In this document: piece after piece, positions 1 to 8,043 of the stretch
How the letters are laid out: the number at the start of each line of letters is the position of its first letter
How positions within the stretch are numbered: position 1 is the first letter of the stretch
NCBI GenBank assembly: GCA_947480465.1
Contig: CANKCT010000014.1
Location: 1-10,166 of the forward strand
Length of the DNA: 10,166 bases
Reading direction: 5' to 3'
Source of the DNA: Actinomycetota bacterium
GTDB taxonomy: Bacteria; Actinomycetota; Actinomycetes; Nanopelagicales; Nanopelagicaceae
Made by a program: the position numbers and the translations under genes
The notes under the pieces: model-generated
Seen by the model: only the letters and a program-made list of their open reading frames with translations
The model's database searches: none
What the model was told of the DNA's origin: nothing

Positions 1-860
1 AGATCACTTAAACCTTGTTCCTTGTCTTTCTCATCCGCCATCACCATCGAACCATCGAGGCCTCGGAATGAAAGGTGGATATGCGAGGAGTTACCCTCTT
101 TCTCATTCGGCTTAGCCATGAACGTCAACGCGTATCCATCTTGAGCAGCAATTTCTTTAGCACCGTTCTTATAGATGACATGGTTATCACAGTTAGAAAG
201 TGCATCGGAGTATTTAAAGGCAATCTCATGCTGACCAAAGTTGCATTCACCCTTAACAGATTCAACTGTCATTCCCGCATTTGCCATCGATAGTCGAATT
301 CGTCGAAGCAGTGGTTCGATTCGTGAACCTCCCAGAATCGAATAGTCGACGTTGTATTGATTAACTGGAATTAAATTTCGGTAAGCCTTATTCCAAGCTT
401 CCTCGTAAGTATCTTTAAAGACCACAAATTCAAGCTCAGTGCCGCACATCGCTTCCATGCCGGCATCGGCTAGTGCTTTTACTTGCTTGCGCAAAATTTG
501 GCGTGGAGATGCGACAACATCGGTGTGATCTAGCCATTGAACATCGGCCAGAACCATTACCGCCCCAGGTTGCCAGTCGATTAAACGCAAAGTGTCCATA
601 TCTGGCACTAAGGCAAAGTCACTGTAGCCACGCTCCCATGAAGACATCTCATAGCCGGCTACGGTATTCATATCTACATCAACGGCGAGAAGGTAGTTAC
701 ACCCTTCGGTACCGTGCTTGAGAACCTCATCAATAAAGAATTGACCGTGAATTCTCTTTCCTGTTAAGCGGCCTTGCATATCGGTCATGGCAACTACGAC
801 AGTGTCTATTGACCCATCGGCAACACCCGCTTTTAGCGCTTCAATCGACATTGATTTCAT
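1..860 (-). CDS. Glutamine synthetase-like gamma-glutamyl ligase (partial, C-terminus off the left edge)
   Basis: About 286 N-terminal residues of a glutamine synthetase superfamily protein are present; the frame stays open to the left edge. The N-terminal beta-grasp part has TDMQGRLTGKR (residues 26-36). The catalytic domain starts with TELEFVVF (about 141-148; E142 and E144 are likely metal ligands). It continues with GECNFGQHEIAF (about 204-215; E205, E212) and SHIHLSF (about 259-265; H260 sits where GS has its active-site His). The EGNSSHIHLSF wording and GQHE motif resemble the GlnA3/GlnA4/PuuA-like branch (gamma-glutamyl-polyamine, -ethanolamine or -amine ligases) more than housekeeping GlnA. 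That branch ATP-dependently joins glutamate to an amine. The ATG at 860 is the natural start; another in-frame ATG lies three codons later. No Shine-Dalgarno is visible, but a TANNNT box lies 6 bases upstream. The family is sure; the substrate is unknown. Ordinary ammonia-using GlnA is less likely but not excluded because the C-terminal half is missing. Confidence 0.9.
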   Translation of the reverse strand, partial: MKSMSIEALKAGVADGSIDTVVVAMTDMQGRLTGKRIHGQFFIDEVLKHGTEGCNYLLAVDVDMNTVAGYEMSSWERGYSDFALVPDMDTLRLIDWQPGAVMVLADVQWLDHTDVVASPRQILRKQVKALADAGMEAMCGTELEFVVFKDTYEEAWNKAYRNLIPVNQYNVDYSILGGSRIEPLLRRIRLSMANAGMTVESVKGECNFGQHEIAFKYSDALSNCDNHVIYKNGAKEIAAQDGYALTFMAKPNEKEGNSSHIHLSFRGLDGSMVMADEKDKEQGLSD

Positions 861-866
861 AAGGCG

Positions 867-872
867 ATGCTA
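867..872 (-). promoter_or_regulatory. Candidate -10 box for the GS-like gene (leaderless)
   Basis: On the minus strand the hexamer TAGCAT ends 6 bases before the ATG at 860. A -10 box at this distance would start transcription at or next to the start codon, giving a leaderless mRNA. No Shine-Dalgarno sequence is seen in the preceding 20 bases and no good -35 hexamer is evident. It lies just downstream of the permease terminator, so the gene needs its own promoter. Confidence 0.45.
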
Positions 873-894
873 TCCATTTGCTTGATAAATCTCT

Positions 895-936
895 ACAAAG
901 AGAAACCCCTTGCTGCTTGCGCAACAAGGGGTTTCT
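895..936 (-). terminator. Intrinsic terminator after the permease gene
   Basis: A perfect 12-base inverted repeat, AGAAACCCCTTG at 901-912 and CAAGGGGTTTCT at 925-936, starts 14 bases after the permease stop codon. In the minus-strand RNA the inner bases extend the stem by four more pairs (one G-U wobble) and leave a GCAA tetraloop of the GNRA type. On the plus strand the same position gives a C/A mismatch. The 3' arm ends UUUCU and is followed by CUUUGU, a modest U-rich tail. The fold asymmetry and position favour termination of the minus-strand permease transcript, separating it from the GS-like gene. Confidence 0.8.
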
Positions 937-950
937 AGTGTTAGTTCTCT

Positions 951-2498
951 TTAGGAGTTGATATTGCTCCGTGGTCCGGTGAACCACTTCTTGGCCGACA
1001 AACTCCACCAGATGGCGAGAATAATCAGCGCACCGCCAGTAACGATCGGTGCGTAGTTAACTGCCGTCCAGGTAAATCCATCTCGTCCTGGAATTCCAGC
1101 TGGTGAGAATGGCAAGATGAAGTAAACGGAAATTATTGAGATTTCGGCAATCGCAACGATGTTCATCCACTTGTACTTAGATCCAAGTGTCCACGCTCCG
1201 GCTTTGAATGAATCTCCTGCCTTAAGGCGCAGCCAAATAGGAATCAAGAATGCAAGATAGAGCGAAATTACACAGACCGACACAACTGCATAGAAAGCAG
1301 TTGGTGCACCTGTTGGGCTCTTCCACAGCGCTGGCAAAGTCAAAACAATTCCACCGATTGAAGAAGCTAATACTGCGTTCAATGGAACATGGTGCTTGTT
1401 AACTTTCTTCCATAGATTTCCTCCTGGAACCGCACCGTCGCGCGAGAATGCATACATCATGCGCGAACAGGATGTGAGACAAGCAGTTACGCAGAAGATT
1501 TGACCCGCTGTTGTAATAATCATTACAACTTTGAATGCAAGACCGCCACCAAGTGCACTATAGAGAACTGCGATGACCGAACCGCCACCAAATGGATTGA
1601 CTTCAGGATCAAACGAACTAATCATGTCGGTCTTAGTTGCGGCAAATAAGAATGCCATAAGCAGGATATATCCGCCGATAGCTGAGTAGAAGATTGACTT
1701 CCAGATTCCCTTTGCAGCATTTAAATGTGCATCGTGTGTCTCTTCAGAGAGATGCGCAGAAGCGTCGAAACCCGTAATGGTGTATTGCGTGAGCAAAAAG
1801 CCCAGTGGTAATACGTACAGCCAGTAAGAGTTATCGCTAAAGCCGGAGCTATTGATCTTGGTAGTAAACATCCAAGAAAGTGTCTGGTGTTCTGATGGAA
1901 CCAATAGCAAAATTCCAATAACAATTAATGCGCCAAATACGTGCCACCACACTGAGATGTTATTAAACAGGGAGAGTAGGTGACCGCTATAAATGTTGAT
2001 TAATGTGACAAAGAGGATAATTGCAAGGAAGAGGAAGAACTGCTGCTTGATGTAGTCGCCACCTAGGAAGTCAGTTGCATAACTTGGCCATTGATTGCCA
2101 AGGATTACATTCAAGAAACTGGCCGCGCCATAACCTACGGAGGCTGTCACTGAGACTAGCCCGATGAGGTTTAACCAGCCAGTGAAAAAACCAGCTCGTG
2201 GACCACCGAGTTTTGATGCCCACCAGTAAATTCCACCAGATGTTGGGTATGCAGAGGCGAGCTCCGACATACAAAAACCAATAATTAAAATGAATAGAGA
2301 GATTATTGGCCAACCTATTGAGATCGCTACTGGACCTCCATTGTTCCAAGCCTGTGCAAAGGTTGTGAAACACCCTGCCAAGATTGAGATAATTGAAAAA
2401 GAGATTGCGAAATTTGAAAAACCCGACCAGGTTCGGTTGAGTTCCTGTTTATAGCCAAGTTCTGCTAAACGTCTTTCATCATCATTTGTAATTGCCAA
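951..2498 (-). CDS. APC-superfamily amino acid/amine permease (GABA/choline-permease-like)
   Basis: Integral membrane transporter of about 515 residues with some twelve hydrophobic segments. It probably imports an amino acid, GABA, choline or a related amine by cation symport or exchange. The N-terminus carries the pattern of the amino acid/choline (ACT) branch of the APC superfamily: RRLAELGYKQELNR, then FSNFAISFSIISILAG in the first membrane helix, followed by YPTSGGIYWWASKLGG and FTGWLNLIG. TGFDASAHLSEETHDA in the middle is the typical loop motif of this branch. The frame can be opened from a TTG at 2573, but TTG at 2498 is preferred. AAGGAGGAG sits 6 bases before it, and family members usually begin a few residues before the ELGY motif, so the extra 25 residues are probably untranslated leader. 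A strong terminator follows. The neighbouring GS-like ligase suggests the cargo is an amine or amino acid that is then gamma-glutamylated; this is inference. The family is clear, the substrate is not. Confidence 0.92.
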   Translation of the reverse strand: MAITNDDERRLAELGYKQELNRTWSGFSNFAISFSIISILAGCFTTFAQAWNNGGPVAISIGWPIISLFILIIGFCMSELASAYPTSGGIYWWASKLGGPRAGFFTGWLNLIGLVSVTASVGYGAASFLNVILGNQWPSYATDFLGGDYIKQQFFLFLAIILFVTLINIYSGHLLSLFNNISVWWHVFGALIVIGILLLVPSEHQTLSWMFTTKINSSGFSDNSYWLYVLPLGFLLTQYTITGFDASAHLSEETHDAHLNAAKGIWKSIFYSAIGGYILLMAFLFAATKTDMISSFDPEVNPFGGGSVIAVLYSALGGGLAFKVVMIITTAGQIFCVTACLTSCSRMMYAFSRDGAVPGGNLWKKVNKHHVPLNAVLASSIGGIVLTLPALWKSPTGAPTAFYAVVSVCVISLYLAFLIPIWLRLKAGDSFKAGAWTLGSKYKWMNIVAIAEISIISVYFILPFSPAGIPGRDGFTWTAVNYAPIVTGGALIILAIWWSLSAKKWFTGPRSNINS

Positions 2499-2504
2499 GA
2501 TGTG

Positions 2505-2513
2505 CTCCTCCTT
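2505..2513 (-). promoter_or_regulatory. Strong Shine-Dalgarno site that sets the permease start
   Basis: AAGGAGGAG on the minus strand lies 6 bases before TTG at 2498 and is the best Shine-Dalgarno match noticed in this window. It lies inside the longer open frame that begins at 2573, so it argues that translation begins at 2498. The gap between the divergent permease and amidotransferase genes is then 77 bases instead of 2, which leaves room for promoters in both directions. Confidence 0.8.
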
Positions 2514-2575
2514 GAGACTCTGGGGTAACATGTCTACCTCATAGTGTGACTTAAGCGATAGGGGTTTTCGCAATT

Positions 2576-3316
2576 ATGTGCCGACTAATGGGCTACGTGT
2601 CGCCGAGCAAAACCTCATTTCCTGCCTTAGTTGGACAAGAATTTTCTGATTTTGTTGCCCTTTCATCGGTCCATTGCGACGGTTGGGGGCTATCGACGGT
2701 TGATCAGGGGGGTAGTCACACAATCCTTGAAAAAAAGGTTGAGGCGGCCGGTCAGAGCTCAACTTTTGATGCGACAGTCGCCGACAATGTAGCCGACGGT
2801 GCTCTGCTTCATTTGCGGTGGGCTACAAAAGGATTATCAATCAGCGAGAACAACACGCACCCATTTATGTATGGAGAGTATTCCTTCATTCATAATGGCT
2901 CAATTTTTCCGCCCGATGCCGTCACTCCCTATATCGATCCAAAATTTCAGGATTTAATAATCGGGGATACTGATAGTGAGCGCTACTTTTACTTAGTCAT
3001 GACTGAGATTAAAAAAGTAGGTTTGGTTGATGGCATTAAAAGTGCGTTGACAATTATCAAAGAGCATGGCGACACAACAAGTTTAAACTGCATGCTCATG
3101 AATCGAGAGACTTTTATAACAGTCAGTGAACACAAAACAGATAGAAAGCCTGAATGGGCTCCAGATGATTATTATGAGATTAAATATCTACCCACTCCAG
3201 AAGGCGTGCTATTTGCCTCGAGCGGTTGGAATCAACCGGGCTGGAAAACTCTGGACAATCACCATATGGCCTTAGTTAATCGTTCAAACTTCGAGATTGA
3301 TGTTATTGCCATCTAA
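2576..3316 (+). CDS. Class II glutamine amidotransferase family protein (YafJ/EgtC-like)
   Basis: A stand-alone N-terminal-nucleophile glutaminase domain of 246 residues. Cys2, directly after Met1 (MCRLMGYVS), would become the N-terminal nucleophile after methionine removal, which fixes the start. Further family landmarks are HCDGWG (33-38), LHLRWATKG (78-86), NNTHPF (92-97), FIHNGS (104-109) and GDTDSERYFY (130-139). Known relatives hydrolyse glutamine or gamma-glutamyl amides; EgtC, for example, removes glutamate from a gamma-glutamyl ergothioneine intermediate. No synthase domain is fused, so the protein is either a hydrolase or one subunit of a complex. AGGGG at 2560-2564, 11 bases upstream, is a weak Shine-Dalgarno. 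The gene is divergent from the permease and close to the GS-like ligase, so it may act on a gamma-glutamyl product of that enzyme; this is inference. It ends 21 bases before miaB but is probably unrelated to it. Exact substrate unknown. Confidence 0.88.
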   Translation: MCRLMGYVSPSKTSFPALVGQEFSDFVALSSVHCDGWGLSTVDQGGSHTILEKKVEAAGQSSTFDATVADNVADGALLHLRWATKGLSISENNTHPFMYGEYSFIHNGSIFPPDAVTPYIDPKFQDLIIGDTDSERYFYLVMTEIKKVGLVDGIKSALTIIKEHGDTTSLNCMLMNRETFITVSEHKTDRKPEWAPDDYYEIKYLPTPEGVLFASSGWNQPGWKTLDNHHMALVNRSNFEIDVIAI

Positions 3317-3325
3317 CTCAACCTC

Positions 3326-3331
3326 TACGAT
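3326..3331 (+). promoter_or_regulatory. Candidate -10 box for miaB (leaderless)
   Basis: TACGAT (TANNNT) ends 6 bases before the miaB ATG at 3338, the same spacing as at the GS-like and thioesterase genes. TTATTG at 3303-3308 is a poor -35 candidate at 17-base spacing, inside the 3' end of the amidotransferase gene. The AAGAGA between box and ATG touches the start codon and is too close to serve as a normal ribosome binding site. This would make miaB the first gene of its own transcript. Confidence 0.4.
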
Positions 3332-3337
3332 AAGAGA

Positions 3338-4759
3338 ATGAACCGCACCTATACAGTCGAAACTTATGGCTGTCAGATGAATGTTCATGACTCTGAACGT
3401 ATCGCTGGTCTATTGGATGAAGCTGGATATATTCCAGTCAGTCAAGGCGAACAGGCAGATATCGTAGTTTTCAACACATGCGCAGTGAGAGAAAATGCCG
3501 ACAACAAACTTTATGGGAATCTTTCATTTTTAGCGCCGATTAAGAAGGCCAACCCATTGATGCAGATCGCAGTTGGTGGATGTCTAGCGCAAAAAGATCA
3601 GGCCACAATCTTAAAGAAAGCGCCTTATGTCGATGTGGTCTTTGGAACACACAATGTTGGTTCGCTTCCTATTTTACTAGAGCGTGCGCGAATCGAGGAA
3701 GAATCTCAAATTGAAATTCTCGAATCCTTGGAGCATTTTCCATCTACATTGCCTGCACGTCGTTTATCTGCATTTTCATCTTGGGTTTCTGTTTCTGTGG
3801 GCTGCAATAACACGTGTACTTTTTGTATAGTCCCCACTTTACGTGGCATTGAAAAAGATCGTAGCGCACGAGAAATTCTTGATGAAGTTCGAGCCCTTGT
3901 CGATCAAGGTGTTATTGAAATTACACTCCTCGGTCAAAATGTTAATGCCTATGGAGTTGACTTCGGTGATCGTTACGCCTTTGCTAATTTATTACGCGAT
4001 TGTGGAAAAATTGACGGACTAGAGCGTGTGCGATTTATGTCTCCACACCCACGTGACTTTACTGATGATGTTATTGAAGCAATGGCGCAGACACCTAATG
4101 TCATGCCGCATCTTCATATGCCATTACAGTCCGGATCGGATTCAATCTTACAATCGATGCGCCGTTCTTATCGCACTGATAGGTACCTCGGAATTCTCAA
4201 TAGAGTCCGCACCGCAATGCCGCATGCTTCGATAACGACCGACATTATTGTCGGCTTTCCAGGTGAGACTGAAGCTGATTTTCAAGCTACTTTGGATCTG
4301 TGTACCGAAGCTCGCTTTGCTGCTGCCTATACATATCAATATTCCATTCGCCCGGGTACACCTGCTGCAACGATGCCGAATCAGGTTGCTAGCGATGTTG
4401 TGGGGGAGCGATATACGCGACTTCACAATCATCAACAAGAGATTTCATATTCCGTAAATCAAGAAGCGGTAGGCAAAAACTTTAAAGTCCTTGTAGGAGA
4501 CTACGAAGGTCGTCGTGATGCAGTTCAAGAACGCCTAACGGGTCGTAGCGAGGATTTCAGACTTGTGCACTTTGATAATTCGGCACCGGCCAGACCTGGC
4601 GATGAAGTTGAAGTTGTCATCAATGATGCATCAGCTCATTATTTAATTGGAACACCAGGCAAAGTCCGAGCAACACGTGGTGGCGATGCACATGAGGCGC
4701 GACATAAAGAGACGGTCAAAAGCGGCACGATGCTAGGAATGCCAACCTTTCAACGATGA
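3338..4759 (+). CDS. miaB: tRNA-2-methylthio-N6-dimethylallyladenosine synthase MiaB
   Basis: Radical-SAM methylthiotransferase that adds a methylthio group to i6A37 of tRNAs reading UNN codons. It contains two 4Fe-4S clusters. The N-terminal UPF0004 domain supplies C12 (TYGCQMN), C48 (FNTCAVREN) and C82 (GGCLAQ). The radical-SAM motif C156-N-N-T-C160-T-F-C163 is followed by IVPTLRG, typical of MiaB rather than MtaB or Rim[11 protein letters not shown] and HMPLQSGSD are also MiaB signatures. A C-terminal TRAM RNA-binding domain covers about residues 375-445. The length of 473 is normal and all six cluster cysteines are intact. The last four bases (ATGA) overlap the start of miaA, whose product makes the i6A37 substrate, so the two steps are translationally coupled. 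In many actinobacteria recA and recX lie a little upstream of miaB; here a class II amidotransferase gene occupies the near side. Confidence 0.97.
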   Translation: MNRTYTVETYGCQMNVHDSERIAGLLDEAGYIPVSQGEQADIVVFNTCAVRENADNKLYGNLSFLAPIKKANPLMQIAVGGCLAQKDQATILKKAPYVDVVFGTHNVGSLPILLERARIEEESQIEILESLEHFPSTLPARRLSAFSSWVSVSVGCNNTCTFCIVPTLRGIEKDRSAREILDEVRALVDQGVIEITLLGQNVNAYGVDFGDRYAFANLLRDCGKIDGLERVRFMSPHPRDFTDDVIEAMAQTPNVMPHLHMPLQSGSDSILQSMRRSYRTDRYLGILNRVRTAMPHASITTDIIVGFPGETEADFQATLDLCTEARFAAAYTYQYSIRPGTPAATMPNQVASDVVGERYTRLHNHQQEISYSVNQEAVGKNFKVLVGDYEGRRDAVQERLTGRSEDFRLVHFDNSAPARPGDEVEVVINDASAHYLIGTPGKVRATRGGDAHEARHKETVKSGTMLGMPTFQR

Positions 4760-5670
4760 GCGTGATTGTAATTTGCGGCGCTACAGCCACAGGTAAGAGT
4801 GATTTGGCAATTTCGGTCGCACAACATATAAATGGCGAAGTAATCAACGCAGACTCCATGCAGATTTACAAAGGTATGGATATTGGTACGGCCAAACTAA
4901 CTATGGTTGAGCGCCAAGGGATCCAGCACCATTTACTAGATGTGCTGGAAGTTAATCAAGATTCAACTGTTGCTTGGTATCAAAATATTGCACGTGAAAC
5001 GATTACTGAGATTGAATCCCGCGGGAAAACTGCGATTGTCGTAGGCGGGACTGGTCTCTATATAAAATCCATCTTAGACGAGTTGAATTTTCCAGATACC
5101 GATCCAATGGTGCGCAAAGGCCTCGAAAGTGAACTTGAAAAAACAGGACTTAATGCACTGTTTGAGCGATTAGAGAAGCTGGATCCAGCTGCTGCTATTG
5201 CCATAGACCGTGCGAATGCGCGTAGAGTGATTCGCGCGCTAGAAGTCATCGAGATTACTGGCAAACCGTTCACCGCTAATCTGCCGCGCGAAGAAAGCTC
5301 TCGGTATCCAGATGCACAGCAGTTTGGACTTGTCATGGATAGATCAACTTTGGATGAGCGAATTAGTGCGCGCGTGGATCTCATGTGGGATAAAGGCCTT
5401 GTAGCGGAGGTAGACAGGCTTCTGGAAAATGGAATTACAGATGGTCGCACGGCACAACTGGCACTTGGGTATTCGCAGATAATTGCTTTTCGAAAAGGTT
5501 TAATGAGCGAAGGTGAGGCGAAAGAGGATACAAAGCGTGCAACACGTCAGTATGCACGTCGCCAAGAAACCTGGTTTTCTCGAGATTCCCGGATTACGTG
5601 GATCTCCCCAACTCAGCCGCGCTTAGAGTTGGTTCTAGCGCAACTTGAGAAGATAAACTCAACCCAATGA
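4756..5670 (+). CDS. miaA: tRNA dimethylallyltransferase MiaA
   Basis: Transfers a dimethylallyl group from DMAPP to N6 of A37 in tRNAs that read UNN codons; MiaB then methylthiolates the product. The P-loop GATATGKS spans residues 8-15. [17 protein letters not shown] (31-47) holds the conserved Asp33 and Gln36 region. GGTGLYIKS (97-105) includes Thr99, matching the catalytic Thr of the family. [13 protein letters not shown] (about 152-164) and the C-terminal RRQETWF are also typical. The length of 304 is normal. Its ATG overlaps the miaB stop as ATGA and its own stop overlaps the dapF start as ATGA, so its translation probably depends on re-initiation by ribosomes finishing miaB. No separate ribosome binding site is needed or obvious. 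Confidence 0.97.
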   Translation: MSVIVICGATATGKSDLAISVAQHINGEVINADSMQIYKGMDIGTAKLTMVERQGIQHHLLDVLEVNQDSTVAWYQNIARETITEIESRGKTAIVVGGTGLYIKSILDELNFPDTDPMVRKGLESELEKTGLNALFERLEKLDPAAAIAIDRANARRVIRALEVIEITGKPFTANLPREESSRYPDAQQFGLVMDRSTLDERISARVDLMWDKGLVAEVDRLLENGITDGRTAQLALGYSQIIAFRKGLMSEGEAKEDTKRATRQYARRQETWFSRDSRITWISPTQPRLELVLAQLEKINSTQ

Positions 5671-6464
5671 TTGCAACATACGGGCATGGCACTGAAAACG
5701 ATTTCATCCTTGTTTTTGATCCCAATGACGAACACTCAATTACAACAGCACAGACTGCAGCTATTTGTAATCGACAAACTGGCATTGGAGCGGATGGTTT
5801 GATTCGCATTATTAAGCGTGACGAAAAATGGTTCATGGACTACCGCAACGCGGATGGGTCTCTTGCCGAAATGTGCGGTAATGGGATCCGGGTCATGGCA
5901 CGCTATTTAGTAGAACGTGGTCATATGCAAGAGGGAATTTTCGCAATTAATACACGAGATGGAATTAAACATCTCCGCGTCCCATCTGTGGGCGATATCT
6001 CGGTCAATATGGGTCAAGTTACTGATGAGTCAGAAGAAATTACTGCGGCAACAAATTCAAAAGTGTGGAATGGATATAACATAAATGTTGGAAATCCCCA
6101 TGCAGTTGTTTTTGTTGAAGACCTCGAAGATGTTGGAGCATTAAACGAACCCCCAGTAGTTCGTCCGCGAGATTCATATCCAGAAGGAGTGAATGTTGAA
6201 TTTGTACAAATAACGGGTGACCACGAAGTTTCCATGCGGGTTTATGAACGGGGAAGTGGTGAAACCAGATCCTGCGGGACTGGCACATGTGCAGTTGCTT
6301 TAGCTGCGACTTTGTATACGAAAGAGAAATTACCATCACGATGGATTATTAATCCTCCGGGAGGCCGGCTTGAAGTTTCTATTGACGGACATTCGAATGC
6401 AACATTAATTGGTCCGGCTGTGCTTGTTAAAGATGTAGATATCTCAGGGTTTTTACTTGCCTAA
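5667..6464 (+). CDS. dapF: Diaminopimelate epimerase DapF
   Basis: Cytosolic PLP-independent epimerase converting LL- to meso-2,6-diaminopimelate, the precursor of lysine and of the peptidoglycan cross-bridge residue. The start GHGTENDF (6-13) is the actinobacterial form of the substrate-binding segment. The two catalytic cysteines are intact: C70 in EMCGNGIRV and C203 in GETRSCGTGTC. GNPHAVVF (142-149) and the final PPGGRLEV region are conserved as well. At 265 residues it is slightly shorter than the usual 270-290, without loss of a motif. The ATG overlaps the miaA stop (ATGA) and the 3' end overlaps hflX by 8 bases. An intact dapF implies meso-DAP synthesis. Confidence 0.97.
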   Translation: MIATYGHGTENDFILVFDPNDEHSITTAQTAAICNRQTGIGADGLIRIIKRDEKWFMDYRNADGSLAEMCGNGIRVMARYLVERGHMQEGIFAINTRDGIKHLRVPSVGDISVNMGQVTDESEEITAATNSKVWNGYNINVGNPHAVVFVEDLEDVGALNEPPVVRPRDSYPEGVNVEFVQITGDHEVSMRVYERGSGETRSCGTGTCAVALAATLYTKEKLPSRWIINPPGGRLEVSIDGHSNATLIGPAVLVKDVDISGFLLA

Positions 6465-7932
6465 GAAACCACACCAAGAGGTTGGTGACGAGTTCGAAGC
6501 ATTGATGCGCGAAAGTGCGAGAGTTGCCGCTGACTATGACGCGAGCGAGATGGATGAGCTTATTGATCCAACGTTGGAACTTTCCGAGCGCCATGCACTT
6601 CGCAGAGTAAAAGGCTTTTCAACCGAACTACAAGATATCTCAGAAGCGGAATATCGACAGTTGCAACTTGAGCGAGTTGTACTGGTTGGCGTATGGACTG
6701 AAGGTACTTCAGCAATGGCAGAAAACTCTCTGGCAGAGTTAAAGGCTTTGGCTGAAACAGCGGGTTCTGAAGTATTAGAAGGTCTTATTCAACGTCGAGA
6801 CAAACCCGACCCAGCAACATATATCGGTTCTGGAAAAGTGGCAGAACTGCGACAAGTAGTAATCGCGACTGGTGCGGATACAGTTATTTGCGACGGGGAA
6901 CTTTCACCTTCGCAACTTCGGCAGTTAGAAGACAAAGTAAAAGTAAAGGTTGTAGATCGAACCGCATTAATACTAGATATTTTTGCGCAACATGCTAAAA
7001 GCAAAGAGGGTAAAGCACAGGTAGAACTTGCTCAAATTGCTTACTTATTACCGAGACTTCGCGGTTGGGGAGATTCTCTTTCCCGACAAGTGGGTGGACG
7101 TGCTGCTGGTGGTGCAGGTATTGGTGGTCGTGGTCCAGGTGAGACAAAAATTGAAACTGATCGTCGCCGCATTCGAGATAAGATGGCAAAACTCCGCGGC
7201 GAAATTGCACAAATGAAAACCTCACGCGACACCAAGCGACAGGAGCGCAAGCGTTTTAATATTCCATCAGTTGCCATTGCTGGATATACAAATGCAGGCA
7301 AGTCATCACTGCTTAATCGCCTCACGGATGCTGGTGTATTAGTAGAGAATGCTTTATTTGCAACTTTAGATCCAACAGTCCGTAAATCACAAACTAGTGA
7401 CGGACGGGTTTATACGCTAACGGATACGGTTGGCTTTGTGCGTCACTTACCGCACCAACTAATTGATGCATTTAAATCAACACTTGAGGAGGTTTCAGGC
7501 GCTGATGTAATTGTGCATGTTGTTGATGGTTCACACCCAGATCCCTTTGAACAAATTCGGGCGGTTCGTGAAGTTGTTGCCGAAATCGGCGGCTCTCACA
7601 TTCCTGAAATCATTGCGATAAACAAGGTCGATATTGCAGATTCGCAAACTGTGATGGATATTCTGCGAAAAGAGCCAAACAGTTTTGCATTTTCAGTAAG
7701 AACGGGCTTTGGGATTGACGCCCTCGTTCACGCCATTGAAAGTACATTGCCTCGCCCTAGTGTTGAAATTAATGCAGTCATTCCTTACAGCCGAGGTGAC
7801 CTTATTCATGCTATCCATGAGCGTGGAGAGATTTTCTCGCAGGAGTATGTCGAGGCTGGAACCAAGATTCACGCTCGAGTTGACGGGGGATTAGCCCAAG
7901 CGATAGAAATCGCCCAAGTGAGTGGGGAATAA
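6457..7932 (+). CDS. hflX: Ribosome-associated GTPase HflX
   Basis: Translational GTPase of the Obg-HflX family that binds the 50S subunit and can split stalled 70S ribosomes during stress. The N-terminal HflX domain includes the GKVAELR segment. The glycine-rich linker reads GGAGIGGRGPGETKIETDRR (about 218-237). The G domain has G1 GYTNAGKSS (276-284), G3 DTVGF (323-327) and G4 NKVD (389-392), with a G5-like SVRTGFG near 413. The chosen start is TTG at 6457, overlapping dapF by 8 bases, with AGGG 7 bases upstream; no suitable in-frame ATG precedes the conserved domain. The length of 491 is normal. hfq, the partner gene in gamma-proteobacteria, is absent, as expected in actinobacteria. No clear intrinsic terminator follows. 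Confidence 0.95.
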   Translation: MPKKPHQEVGDEFEALMRESARVAADYDASEMDELIDPTLELSERHALRRVKGFSTELQDISEAEYRQLQLERVVLVGVWTEGTSAMAENSLAELKALAETAGSEVLEGLIQRRDKPDPATYIGSGKVAELRQVVIATGADTVICDGELSPSQLRQLEDKVKVKVVDRTALILDIFAQHAKSKEGKAQVELAQIAYLLPRLRGWGDSLSRQVGGRAAGGAGIGGRGPGETKIETDRRRIRDKMAKLRGEIAQMKTSRDTKRQERKRFNIPSVAIAGYTNAGKSSLLNRLTDAGVLVENALFATLDPTVRKSQTSDGRVYTLTDTVGFVRHLPHQLIDAFKSTLEEVSGADVIVHVVDGSHPDPFEQIRAVREVVAEIGGSHIPEIIAINKVDIADSQTVMDILRKEPNSFAFSVRTGFGIDALVHAIESTLPRPSVEINAVIPYSRGDLIHAIHERGEIFSQEYVEAGTKIHARVDGGLAQAIEIAQVSGE

Positions 7933-8043
7933 CACCGACACGCCGAGTGTTATATCAGCTAGAGCGCTGGACATAGGTCATGATGCGCCCGCGAGGATGA
8001 TTTTCTAACCGTTTCAACTGAAAAAAGAATCGAGGTGAGAGCA
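7933..8043. other. Intergenic region between hflX and the DUF4193 gene
   Basis: A 111-base gap, the longest in the window. AACAC and GTGTT (7930-7934 and 7946-7950) could form only a 5-base stem and no T-run follows, so I do not call a terminator. TTTCAACTGAAA at 8012-8023 is a short inverted repeat with a 2-base centre, near the likely leader of the next gene. No confident promoter hexamers were found, although a promoter for the DUF4193 gene would be expected here. Confidence 0.4.

Noticed and set aside
75..721. Plus-strand open frames at 75-293 and 473-721
   Set aside because: They lie antisense to the GS-like gene, whose motifs are continuous across the whole interval on the minus strand; their translations resemble no family and have no ribosome site.
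1721..2373. Short minus-strand frames at 1721-1924 and 2071-2373
   Set aside because: They are other frames inside the permease gene on the same strand, with no start signal and no recognisable domain.
3332..3337. AAGAGA as the Shine-Dalgarno site of miaB
   Set aside because: It abuts the ATG with no spacer, which is not workable for normal anti-Shine-Dalgarno pairing; the TACGAT box with leaderless start explains the position better.
4148..4438. Minus-strand frame within miaB, and similar antisense frames at 5058-5450 and 7041-7325
   Set aside because: Each is fully antisense to a gene with intact catalytic motifs; long antisense frames arise by chance from codon bias.
7930..7950. Terminator after hflX (AACAC/GTGTT inverted repeat)
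   Set aside because: Only a 5-base AT-rich stem with an 11-base loop and no following T-run; too weak to call.
8012..8023. TTTCAACTGAAA as a LexA or other SOS operator
   Set aside because: It does not match the actinobacterial LexA box (GAAC-N4-GTTC type), and DUF4193 is not a known SOS gene; kept only as a short inverted repeat in the intergenic entry.
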